40,027 bases of DNA from Actinomycetes bacterium (GTDB lineage: Bacteria; Actinomycetota; Acidimicrobiia; IMCC26256; PALSA-610), in NCBI GenBank assembly GCA_025463875.1, contig JAODBI010000081.1, positions 1 to 40,027 on the forward strand, in the 5' to 3' direction. Position 1 is the first letter of the stretch; each line of letters opens with the position of its first letter. The notes beneath the pieces are model-generated. The model was given only the letters and a program-made list of their open reading frames with translations. It was not told the DNA's origin and ran no database searches. This document shows positions 10,158 to 18,488 of this stretch, piece after piece. Made by a program: the position numbers and the translations under genes.

Positions 10158-10235
10158 TTCGGCGGAGCGTATCGATGACGGACGCCGTCGGACCGATGGT
10201 CCTCCTACCGAGCCCGGGGCGCGCCTGCGCGAGTG

Positions 10236-11003
10236 CTATTCGAGGAGATCGGGCTGCTCGCGGGTGATCATCGCGTAGAGGGGTTGGAACGCGTAGTAAC
10301 AGGCGACCGGCGATCCGACCTGCGCGTAGGTCTTGCGCGCCATATCGGCACCGATGAGTACCGGCGTACCCGCGGCCTCGGCCAGCAGTTGGGCCTGGCA
10401 GCTCCGGTCCATGGTGATGAACGACCAAACCGCGGCGTCGACGGAGTGACCGACGGTGAGGAGTCCGTGGTTGCGGAGGATCACCGCTTTGTTGTCGCCG
10501 AGAGCTTCACCGATGCGCTTGCCCTCCTCGAGCTCGAGCACCACGCCGGTGAAGTCGTCGAACAACGCGTGGTCCTCGAAGAACGCGCAGGCGTCCTGCG
10601 TGATCGGATCGAGGAGACGACCCAATGACGACCACGCTTTGCCGTGAAGCGAGTGTGAGTGTGCGGCGGCGATCACGTCCGGACGCGCGGCATGGACTTG
10701 CGAGTGGATTGCGAACGCGGCGCGGTTGACCATCGCGTCACCCTCGACCACCTCGCCGGTGTGGTCGACGCAGATCAGGTCGGAGACACGGATGTGCTTG
10801 AAGTTCATCCCGAACGGGTTGACCCAGAAGCGGTCGAGGTGTTCGGGATCGCGCACGGTGATGTGCCCCGCCACCCCCTCGTCGAATCCGAACTTGCCGA
10901 ACAGGCGGAACGACGCCGCGAGGCGGTGTTTGCGATGCAGGCGCTCCTCCTCGACGGAATCGAATTTCGGAAGGAAGGCCAGGTCGCCAACAAGTGCGGT
11001 CAT
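10236..11003 (-). CDS. class II aldolase/adducin family protein
   Basis: GHITVRDPEHLDRFWVNPFGMNFKHIRVSDLICVD...AAAHSHSLHGKAWSSLG...ILRNHGLLTVG. Confidence 0.9.
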   Translation of the reverse strand: MTALVGDLAFLPKFDSVEEERLHRKHRLAASFRLFGKFGFDEGVAGHITVRDPEHLDRFWVNPFGMNFKHIRVSDLICVDHTGEVVEGDAMVNRAAFAIHSQVHAARPDVIAAAHSHSLHGKAWSSLGRLLDPITQDACAFFEDHALFDDFTGVVLELEEGKRIGEALGDNKAVILRNHGLLTVGHSVDAAVWSFITMDRSCQAQLLAEAAGTPVLIGADMARKTYAQVGSPVACYYAFQPLYAMITREQPDLLE

Positions 11004-11331
11004 GCCCAAAAGCCTAGGCCGGGTCCGCGGGCCGAGGAAGCGGTCAGCTCTTCCGCCGTGCCGGGCGGCGCGGCGTCCGTGTGTCGCGGGCCGAAGCCCC
11101 GCTGCCGCCGGACCAAGTCTTCGGATCAGTGCCGATGCCTCCTTCGAGAACACCGAGACCCTCGCGTTTGCCCAGCCATCGGTGATCGCAAGGTAAGCGG
11201 TCGACGCTTCGCGAGCACTGCGGCCAAATCGGGTGGCTCTTGCGCGAGCGCGGAAGCGGTGATGCGCTAGTGACGCGGCGATCCGCCCAGGATGCTCGCA
11301 CATCAACGTTCACCGCTACCAAGGAGAACAC

Positions 11332-11652
11332 ATGGCCCACTACCTCGTCATTGCTACGTACTCGCCGGAGGGTGTCAAGGGTGTGCTGAAGAACGGTGGT
11401 ACCGCACGGGCCGACGCGGTGAAGAGTGCGATCGAGGGACTCGGCGGCAAGATGCACAGCTTCCATTTCGCGTTCGGTGGTGACGACGTGTACGTGGTGG
11501 CGGAACTGGCTGACAACATCACGGCGGCCGCGCTCGGCCTCGCGGTGTCGTCCTCGGGGCTCACTACCGCGCGGACGGTCGTCCTGCTCACCCCGGCGGA
11601 GATCGACGAAGCCGCGCGCCGACAGGTCGCCTACACGCCGCCCGGCAAGTAG
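11332..11652 (+). CDS. GYD domain-containing protein
   Basis: MAHYLVIATYSPEGVKGVLKNGGTARADAVKSAIEGLGGKMHSFHFAFGGDDVYVVAELADN; AAGGAG ribosome-binding site upstream. Confidence 0.88.
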   Translation: MAHYLVIATYSPEGVKGVLKNGGTARADAVKSAIEGLGGKMHSFHFAFGGDDVYVVAELADNITAAALGLAVSSSGLTTARTVVLLTPAEIDEAARRQVAYTPPGK

Positions 11653-11682
11653 TTCGACGCCTCGGCGCTGCCGCACGGCCGC

Positions 11683-12513
11683 TCAGCCCGTCGTGCGGTA
11701 GTCGCCGAACGGGGCGTCGCGTTCCTGGAGCGCGCCGGTCAGACCCTTTTCGCGTGCGGCGCCGATGAACTCGCGCATCGCCGCGGTGTGCGTTCCGAGC
11801 GCGCAGAGCTCGGTGCCGGCGCGGATGCCGGCACGCATGCCCATCGCGTCCATCTGCCGGTGCACGATGCGCTTGTTCAGCTGCAGGAGCTCGAGCGGGA
11901 TGAGTGAGATGCGATGCGCGACCTCGAGCACCCGCTCGTCGAGCTGGTCGGCCGGGTACGCGGCGTTAGCCCACCCGCGCTCGACCGCTTGCACTCCCGA
12001 GATGGAATCGCCGGTGAGCATCATCTCCATCGCCTTGCGCATACCGAGGAACCACGGGTGGAAGTGCATGTCGGGCACTCCGAACCGCACGGCGGGGTAA
12101 CCCATCTGCGCGTCCTCGGCCATGTAGACGAGATCGCAACCCGTCGCGAGCTCACTGCCGCCCGCGAGGCAGTAACCGTGGATCTGCGCGATGACGGGCT
12201 TGGCCAGATCCCAGATGCTCATCCAGCCCTCGGTCACGTGCCGAGGCCACGCCCCTTCGCCACCGGGCGTGTAATACGGCATCTCGTGACCCTCGTTGCC
12301 GCCGCCGAGGTCGTAGCCCGCCGAGAACGACGGTCCCGCGCCCCGGATGATGGTGACCGAGACGGCCGGATCCTGGTCGTGCTCGCGCAGCGTTTCGAGA
12401 ATCGCGCCGCGCAACGGATGGACGAGGCTGTTGCGCTTCGCGGGCCGGTTCATCGTGATGCGCCGGACCCGCGGTGCCGGTTCGTCTACGAGGATCACGT
12501 CGTCGTCGGCCAT
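11683..12513 (-). CDS. enoyl-CoA hydratase/isomerase family protein
   Basis: ITMNRPAKRNSL, GAGPSFSAGYDLGG, KPVIAQIHGYCLAGGSELATGCDLVYMAEDAQMGYPAVRFG. Confidence 0.92.
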   Translation of the reverse strand: MADDDVILVDEPAPRVRRITMNRPAKRNSLVHPLRGAILETLREHDQDPAVSVTIIRGAGPSFSAGYDLGGGNEGHEMPYYTPGGEGAWPRHVTEGWMSIWDLAKPVIAQIHGYCLAGGSELATGCDLVYMAEDAQMGYPAVRFGVPDMHFHPWFLGMRKAMEMMLTGDSISGVQAVERGWANAAYPADQLDERVLEVAHRISLIPLELLQLNKRIVHRQMDAMGMRAGIRAGTELCALGTHTAAMREFIGAAREKGLTGALQERDAPFGDYRTTG

Positions 12514-12568
12514 CAGGACTCCTTCACTCGGGTGGATACCGGGCTCAGGATGTCAGATGGCGTGTCCG

Positions 12569-13465
12569 TCATGCGCCGCGCGGCGGTACCTCGGACGGTT
12601 GCGCCTCGAGGAAGCGGCGCGCCGTCAGAACCGATGCGACACCGGGAAGCTCCAGCGCTCCGTCGGTTTCGTACCGCGCCACGGCCGTGTGGACGGTGTC
12701 GCGCAGGCGCGAGCGCGTTGCGTCGTCGAGTCCGTTGAGAAATGCGACGACGGGACCGGCAACCGTCAGGTTCCGCGTCCACCATGCGTCGAACGACGGT
12801 GCGCGCAACGGCGCGGCGACGCGCTCGATGGTGACGTCGGTGAAGTGCGCGTCGACGAACAGCTGCCGGAGAACGCCCGCGTCCGACAAGGCGAACGGAC
12901 CGGGGACGCCGGGCGGAGGCACGACGACTCCCGTGACCTCGGTGATGGTGTCGAGCAGCAGACCGAGCCAGGGATTGTCCTGGCGCGGACCCCACACCGC
13001 GATCGCCACGCGGCCCGCCGGCCGCAGGACCCGATGCATCTCACGCGCCGCGCGCTTCGGCTCGAGCGCAAACATCATCCCCTCGCGGGAGAGCACGACG
13101 TCGTAGGAGCCGTCGGACTCCGCGATGTCCTCGAGGTCGAGCACTTTGGTGCTGACGTTGCGCACGCCGCGCTCCTCGGCGCGCCGGCGGGCGATGTCGA
13201 CCATGCCGGCGACGACGTCGGAGAGCACGACCTCGCCGTCCGGGCCGAGCCGTTCCGCCGCCGCGAGCCCGGCGCCGCCGGGGCCGCACGCGAGCTCGAG
13301 CAGACGATCGCCCGGACGTAGGTCGACCGAGTCGAGCATGCGCTCGGTGATCGCGGCGGCCCGCCGGTCGACGTCATCGGCGTTGGCTCCCCACGCGGTC
13401 GCCACGCCAGCCCACATCCCGTGGATGAACGTCCGCACTTCGTCGTCGGCACGCGCGTCCGTCAT
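12569..13465 (-). CDS. class I SAM-dependent methyltransferase
   Basis: RPGDRLLELACGPGGAGLAAAERLGPDGEVVLSDVVAGMVDIARRRA...AREMHRVLRPAGRVAIAVWG. Confidence 0.9.
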   Translation of the reverse strand: MTDARADDEVRTFIHGMWAGVATAWGANADDVDRRAAAITERMLDSVDLRPGDRLLELACGPGGAGLAAAERLGPDGEVVLSDVVAGMVDIARRRAEERGVRNVSTKVLDLEDIAESDGSYDVVLSREGMMFALEPKRAAREMHRVLRPAGRVAIAVWGPRQDNPWLGLLLDTITEVTGVVVPPPGVPGPFALSDAGVLRQLFVDAHFTDVTIERVAAPLRAPSFDAWWTRNLTVAGPVVAFLNGLDDATRSRLRDTVHTAVARYETDGALELPGVASVLTARRFLEAQPSEVPPRGA

Positions 13466-13485
13466 GATCGCTCCTCGCTTTTTAC

Positions 13486-13500
13486 TACTCGATACGAGTA
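13486..13500. promoter_or_regulatory. putative TetR operator, TACTCG-ATA-CGAGTA palindrome
   Basis: Perfect 6-bp arms with 3-bp spacer in the divergent intergenic region between the methyltransferase (13465) and the TetR gene (13526). Confidence 0.7.
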
Positions 13501-13525
13501 TTGAATTCTCGGTTAGGGTTGTCAA

Positions 13526-14179
13526 GTGGCAGACGCGCAAGGATCTCGGCGTACCTACAACTCGCCCCGGCGCCGGCAACAGGCGGCTGCGACGCGCAAA
13601 GCCATCCTCGAAGCCGCCGAGCGGCTCTTCGTCCGCGACGGCTACCCGGCAACGACCATGGAAGCGATCGCCGCGGAAGCGGGCGTGTCGTTGAAGACGG
13701 CGTACCTGCCGTTCACGACCAAGAGTGGGCTGCTCCGAGCGCTATGGGATCTCCGACTCAAGGGGGACGCGCAGGACGCGCCCGTCGCGCAACACGAGTG
13801 GTTCCGCGAGGTCATGCAGGAACGCGACCCGGTCCGGAAACTGGAGCTCAACGCCCGCAACTCCCGCGCCGCCAAGGCGCGCATCGGCGCGATGTTCAAG
13901 GTGATCCGCGGCGCGGCCGAGATCGACGCCGACTGCGATGCGCTGTGGCAGCTGATCCAGGACGACTTCCACGCGAATCAGCGCACCATCGTCGACTCAC
14001 TGCACCGTGACGGCGCCCTTCGGCCGGGCCTCGGCGTGACACGCGGCACCGACCTTCTCTGGACGCTCAACCACCCGGATGTGTGGATGTTGCTCGTAGG
14101 CGAACGGGGTTGGTCACCGCGCGCCTACGAAACCTGGCTCGCGCATTCCAGCTGCGCGCAACTGCTCGGAACCGAGTGA
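13526..14179 (+). CDS. TetR/AcrR family transcriptional regulator
   Basis: RRRQQAAATRKAILEAAERLFVRDGYPATTMEAIAAEAGVSLKTAYLPFTTKSGLLRAL; GTG start. Confidence 0.9.
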   Translation: MADAQGSRRTYNSPRRRQQAAATRKAILEAAERLFVRDGYPATTMEAIAAEAGVSLKTAYLPFTTKSGLLRALWDLRLKGDAQDAPVAQHEWFREVMQERDPVRKLELNARNSRAAKARIGAMFKVIRGAAEIDADCDALWQLIQDDFHANQRTIVDSLHRDGALRPGLGVTRGTDLLWTLNHPDVWMLLVGERGWSPRAYETWLAHSSCAQLLGTE

Positions 14180-14200
14180 AGCCGCGGCTCGCGGCCCGCG

Positions 14201-14776
14201 TCATCCCGCGGCGCGGCGCGGCGAACGACGAGTCAATCCGGCGAAGCTGCGCATGGCGGCGATGAGCAGCTCCGGTTCGGGATGCGGCACGAGGTAGTGC
14301 GAGTACGCAAGCCGTATGAAGACCTCGGCGGCCTGTTCGCGCGACAAGCCTCCCGCGCGGACAGCGGGCACTTGGGTGAAGTCGTCGCCGAGGAGCTGCA
14401 CGAGCGCGTGGACCTGGGGCTCGAGCGCCTCGGCGAGCGACCGCAGCGCGAACGCGGGATCGACACCGATCGCTTCGGCGCCGAGTGAATCGTCGAGATA
14501 CGTCACGAGGTACCGCAGCGCGGCGTCCAGTCGGCGCGCCGGCGAACGATGCGCCTCGACCGCGGCTCGCAACCCCACGTCGAAGATCCGCGTTTCGTAG
14601 TTGGCGATCGCGCCCAGCAGATCGTCCTTGGTCGGAAACCACCGGTAGAGCGTCGGCCGCGACACGCCGGCTGCCGCCGCGACCGCCGACAACGTCAGGT
14701 TTCCCGGACCCCGCGCGAGGATTGCCCGCCTCGCCGCCGCAAGGATGAGTTCTCCGCTGGTGGGGCTCGCGGTCAC
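14201..14776 (-). CDS. TetR/AcrR family transcriptional regulator
   Basis: GELILAAARRAILARGPGNLTLSAVAAAAGVSRPTLYRWFPTKDDLLGAI; GTG start at 14776, directly downstream of the P450. Confidence 0.88.
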   Translation of the reverse strand: MTASPTSGELILAAARRAILARGPGNLTLSAVAAAAGVSRPTLYRWFPTKDDLLGAIANYETRIFDVGLRAAVEAHRSPARRLDAALRYLVTYLDDSLGAEAIGVDPAFALRSLAEALEPQVHALVQLLGDDFTQVPAVRAGGLSREQAAEVFIRLAYSHYLVPHPEPELLIAAMRSFAGLTRRSPRRAAG

Positions 14777-14786
14777 CGGAGAACCG

Positions 14787-16019
14787 CTACTGATCAGTGC
14801 GGCGGTTGAACACCATCGGGAAGTGGTCGATGGAACGGATCGCCGGCGTGTACACGAGCGTGTGGCCGGGCGCGACCGAGTAGTCCGGGATTCGGCGATG
14901 CCACTCGCGCAGCGCGATCCGCAGTTCCTGACGCGCGAGATGCGAACCGAGGCAGCGGTGCACGCCACCACCGAACGCGAGGTGGCGGTTGGGCTGGCGG
15001 TCGAAGTCGACGTCGTCGGGCGCGCTGAACTCGGCGGGATCGGTGTTCGCCGAGCTCAAGATGATCGACACCTGGTTGCCGGAATGGATGGGACAGCCGG
15101 CAAGGGTCGTATCGCGCGTTGCCACCCGCGCGACTCCGAGCACCGGTGTCTCCCAACGCAGCATCTCCTCGACCGCGGCGGGTATCAGCGCGGGATCGTC
15201 GACGAGGCGTTGGCGCTGCTCCGGATGCTGCGCGAGGTAGGAGAACATGCAGTCCAGCGTCGCGGTGACCGTGTCGAGCCCAGCAATGAGAAAGAGAAAA
15301 CAGATATCGAGGATCTCGGTCCGAGCGAGCTTCTCGCCCTCGACCTCGACATCGAGGAACCGGCTCAGGAGATCGTCGCGCCGCTCGGCCTCGCGCTCGT
15401 CGAGCACTTCTTCGAAGTACTCATAGATCGACTCCGCGGTCTTGCGCTGATACTCGTTCATCGTGTCGCTGCCGTAGGGCGCGCCGGTCACCTGGTCGGG
15501 CCGGATGATGCCGTCCTTCATCTCGATGAACCGAGGGAGCTCGTCGAGCGGCAGACCGAGCAGGGTGAGGAAGACGAGCGACGGGAACGGCACCGAGAAC
15601 TCGCGTGCGAAGTCGATGCCGTCGCGATCGACGAACTGGTCGATGAGCTCATTGGCGAGCGCGGTGACCGGCTCGGCGATCAACGCCATCTCGCGCGGCG
15701 CGAACACGGGGTCGAGGATCTTGCGGTACTTCTTGTGGTCGGGGGGATCGATCTGCAGTGGGATCAGCGGGCGCACATTTTTCAGGTCGACCGCCGACAT
15801 GTTCGACGAGAACGTTTCCGGATCGCGAAAGATCTCTTCGATCTCGGCCCGGCGCGTCACGACGACGCCCACGCCGACACCTTCGACCGGCATGACCGGC
15901 ACGCTGTCGCGCAGCGCGGCGAACAACGGCTGCGGATGCGCGGCCATCTCCGGATCCATCGCGGCGAACGGGTTGCCCTCGCTCGGCGCGTCGTCGTCTA
16001 CGCGCATTTCGTCCGCCAT
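14787..16019 (-). CDS. cytochrome P450
   Basis: FLIAGLDTVTATLD (I helix), EEMLRWETPV (ExxR helix), AFGGGVHRCLGSHLAR heme-Cys loop; start MADEMRVDDDAPSEG. Confidence 0.96.
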   Translation of the reverse strand: MADEMRVDDDAPSEGNPFAAMDPEMAAHPQPLFAALRDSVPVMPVEGVGVGVVVTRRAEIEEIFRDPETFSSNMSAVDLKNVRPLIPLQIDPPDHKKYRKILDPVFAPREMALIAEPVTALANELIDQFVDRDGIDFAREFSVPFPSLVFLTLLGLPLDELPRFIEMKDGIIRPDQVTGAPYGSDTMNEYQRKTAESIYEYFEEVLDEREAERRDDLLSRFLDVEVEGEKLARTEILDICFLFLIAGLDTVTATLDCMFSYLAQHPEQRQRLVDDPALIPAAVEEMLRWETPVLGVARVATRDTTLAGCPIHSGNQVSIILSSANTDPAEFSAPDDVDFDRQPNRHLAFGGGVHRCLGSHLARQELRIALREWHRRIPDYSVAPGHTLVYTPAIRSIDHFPMVFNRRTDQ

Positions 16020-16074
16020 CGATTGCCTCCGAACTCGAACGGGCCGAGAAGCTCGAAGCGATGTTACACAATGA

Positions 16075-16093
16075 GGCTGATCTGTAATCAGCC
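16075..16093. promoter_or_regulatory. inverted repeat GGCTGAT-N5-ATCAGCC, putative operator upstream of the P450-TetR operon (or hairpin)
   Basis: Perfect 7-bp arms, 5-bp spacer, 56 bp upstream of the P450 start. Confidence 0.55.
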
Positions 16094-16113
16094 GATCACC
16101 TGTTGTCCGTGCT

Positions 16114-16950
16114 TCAGGGCGCCGGCGTCGAGGTGGCGGCGATGATCTGGTCGAGGACCGACTGGTCCGGCAAGGGCGGAGCCTCGAGGGTCGGGAACTG
16201 CCGGACCATGTTGAACGCGCGCTCGATGTGCTCACCCTCGATCACCGGAGTGTGACAGGCGGCGATCGTGGTGATGTCGAGGTTCTGCGTGGTGTCGACA
16301 TACGCGCCGTACTTGACCGGATCGAGCATCGTCAGCCAAGGACTCACCGCACCGAGCGCGAAGAGATGCATGCCGAACTGCCAGAACTCGGGATCGAGAT
16401 CGGCAATCCCCATCTTCGGATCCGGCAGCGGTGTCGCGAAGGTGTCGACCGCCCAGTACACGCCGGTGGTCGGGTCGAAGAGCCCACGAGTCGTCGGCGA
16501 GTCGAACACCGGTGGGCGGGGTGCGTGCAGTGTCCGGTCGCCGACGTCGAACGCATCTCCGTGCATGACCCACTGGCAACGCTCGAGCGGGAACTCGAAG
16601 CAATTGGTGTGCCGTTCGATCATCGCCCAGTTGCAAACGAGCTGCGCGTTCGGGCACGCGGTCATTGCCTCGTCGAGGTTGCCGGTGTGATCCACGTCGT
16701 CGTGCGACAGGAAGATCCAACGCACATCGTTCGGTTCGACGAGCGCGAAGACGTCTTCGAGCCACTGCTTGCGATTCGCAGGCGTGCCCGTGTCGACGAT
16801 CACCGGCTCTTTGCCCAGAATGACCATCGAGTTGATGTAGACGAACAACGGCTGCCCGAGGGCCGGCTGCACCTGATGGATCACGAACGTGTCCTTCGCG
16901 ACCTTCGTCGGTGGCACGTACGTCGTCGGTGCGATTGGTGTGAACGTCAT
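16114..16950 (-). CDS. MBL-fold metallo-hydrolase
   Basis: GKEPVIVDTGTPANRKQWLEDVF...IFLSHDDVDHTGNLDEAMTACPNA; MBL-type motif with HxDxDH instead of HxHxDH. Confidence 0.85.
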   Translation of the reverse strand: MTFTPIAPTTYVPPTKVAKDTFVIHQVQPALGQPLFVYINSMVILGKEPVIVDTGTPANRKQWLEDVFALVEPNDVRWIFLSHDDVDHTGNLDEAMTACPNAQLVCNWAMIERHTNCFEFPLERCQWVMHGDAFDVGDRTLHAPRPPVFDSPTTRGLFDPTTGVYWAVDTFATPLPDPKMGIADLDPEFWQFGMHLFALGAVSPWLTMLDPVKYGAYVDTTQNLDITTIAACHTPVIEGEHIERAFNMVRQFPTLEAPPLPDQSVLDQIIAATSTPAP

Positions 16951-17071
16951 CAGCTACCCCCGCCCTGGTGGCCGACCGCTTCGTTTTCGGCCGAAGGGCA
17001 GATCATTGCGCGCGACTGTCGGCGTGGCAACCACCTGGGGATGTAGACGACGACGACGTCTACTCAGATAC

Positions 17072-17821
17072 TCAGAGCGGAAGCGGGTGGCTGAGCACAC
17101 CGGTGCCCGGTAAGCGTCCGGAAAGCGTGCGTACGAACTCGATGGCGTCGATAACGACGCGCTCGCCGTCGACACCCTGACTGACCTGACTGACCTGACT
17201 GAATTTTCCGCCGGCCGGACCGTCGAGGACGAGCTCGAACGGTTCGCCGTGGATCGATGCCCATTCGGCGACGATGTCGGCAACGAGCACGCCGTCGTGG
17301 TCGGCCGTCAGCTCCATGTCGCGCCCGGTCGCAACGCAGATGTCGATGCGGTGCGCCCACACATCGCGCGTGAAACCGACGTCGAGGAGATACTTGAGCG
17401 GCGCCCAACCGATCGGCGGTCCGAACGGCAGGGGCAGGTAACGAACGGGCGGCGGCGTTCCCCAACGGCCCTTCACGGCTTTCGGACCGACGGTCGAGAG
17501 CTGTTCCACGATCTCCTCGTTCGAGAGGTGATCCCGCTCCCGGATCTGCAACTCGTTCAGACCGTCGACCCAGTGGTGCGAGTCGATCTGCTTGTTGAGC
17601 GGAATCCCGCGGCGGAGCTGATGCAGGAACTGCGGGACGGACGCCTGGGCGTCACCGGAACCGAGGATGTGCAACGCAACCTTGCGCACGTCCCAGCCGG
17701 TGCAGTCGGTCGGCCGTGCCCACTCGTCGGCATTCAATGCGCGCATCAGGTCGGCGAAGCGCCGGAACTCCTCTTCGGCGAGCACCCGGGCCTCGGGTCG
17801 TTTGATCCTCTCGGCAATCAT
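17072..17821 (-). CDS. maleylpyruvate isomerase-family (MDMPI/DinB-like) protein
   Basis: ADEWARPTDCTGWDVRKVALHILG...GFTRDVWAHRIDICVATGRDMELTADHDG, TIGR03083-like layout. Confidence 0.85.
   Translation of the reverse strand: MIAERIKRPEARVLAEEEFRRFADLMRALNADEWARPTDCTGWDVRKVALHILGSGDAQASVPQFLHQLRRGIPLNKQIDSHHWVDGLNELQIRERDHLSNEEIVEQLSTVGPKAVKGRWGTPPPVRYLPLPFGPPIGWAPLKYLLDVGFTRDVWAHRIDICVATGRDMELTADHDGVLVADIVAEWASIHGEPFELVLDGPAGGKFSQVSQVSQGVDGERVVIDAIEFVRTLSGRLPGTGVLSHPLPL
17176..17202. repeat. 9-bp x3 tandem repeat in coding sequence (cctgactga), encodes SQVSQVSQ
   Basis: cctgactga cctgactga cctgactga read directly; in frame with the maleylpyruvate isomerase-like gene. Confidence 0.95.
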
Positions 17822-18399
17822 CGACGTTTCCTCCGTTTCGGTTCGTCCAGGTACATGTCTGCGAGTCGGTTGAGGTGGCGGATCCAGCGGTGGCCGCCGG
17901 GGTCGTTGCTGATCTGCGCGTCGACGAGGCCGGCCACCATCGCAATGAAACAGTCGACGTCGGCCTGCGACTCGAGGCCCGCCGCGTGCAGCAGTTCGAT
18001 CGCGCGGTTCAAGAAGACCTGTGCGGGCTGGTACGACTCGGCCGACGGCTCGAAACCGGGGATTTGGCGCTGGAACAACAGCACGTAGCGCGGGACGTCC
18101 TCGACGCTGAACCCGATGAACGCCTGCATGAACGACTTCACCGCGGCGCGCGGATCACGGGGAAGCTTCACCGCCTCGAGGCGCGCGAGCAGTTGGCGGT
18201 TGCCGTCGGCGAACATCGAGTCGTAGAGCGCGTGCTTCGAGTCGAAGTACTCGTACAGCGACGGTTGGCGGATGCCCACCTCGCGGGCGAGCGCTCGGAG
18301 CGAGACGCCGCCGACGCCGTGCTCGCCGGAGAGCCGCCACGCGGCGGCGACGATCGATGCCACCCGTTCCTCGCGGCGCTCCGCAACTCTTCCTATCAT
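17818..18399 (-). CDS. TetR/AcrR family transcriptional regulator
   Basis: ERVASIVAAAWRLSGEHGVGGVSLRALAREVGIRQPSLYEYFDSKHALYDSMF; overlaps the next gene by 4 nt. Confidence 0.92.
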   Translation of the reverse strand: MIGRVAERREERVASIVAAAWRLSGEHGVGGVSLRALAREVGIRQPSLYEYFDSKHALYDSMFADGNRQLLARLEAVKLPRDPRAAVKSFMQAFIGFSVEDVPRYVLLFQRQIPGFEPSAESYQPAQVFLNRAIELLHAAGLESQADVDCFIAMVAGLVDAQISNDPGGHRWIRHLNRLADMYLDEPKRRKRR

Positions 18400-18430
18400 C
18401 GATAGGGATATTACCTATCGATGATAGGAA
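18390..18430. promoter_or_regulatory. 41-bp perfect inverted repeat (17-bp arms, 7-bp spacer), putative double TetR operator
   Basis: TTCCTATCATCGATAGG-gatatta-CCTATCGATGATAGGAA, covering the TetR start codon; each arm contains its own CTATC-N3-GATAG palindrome. Confidence 0.85.
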
Positions 18431-18488
18431 GTCAACGGGTTTTCGGAACGGACGACCTCACCGCCGGTTGCACAGCTAGTTTTCGCTG

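Noticed and set aside
14745-16145. 466-aa plus-strand ORF opposite the P450
   Set aside because: Antisense artefact; the P450 heme and ExxR motifs are intact on the minus strand.
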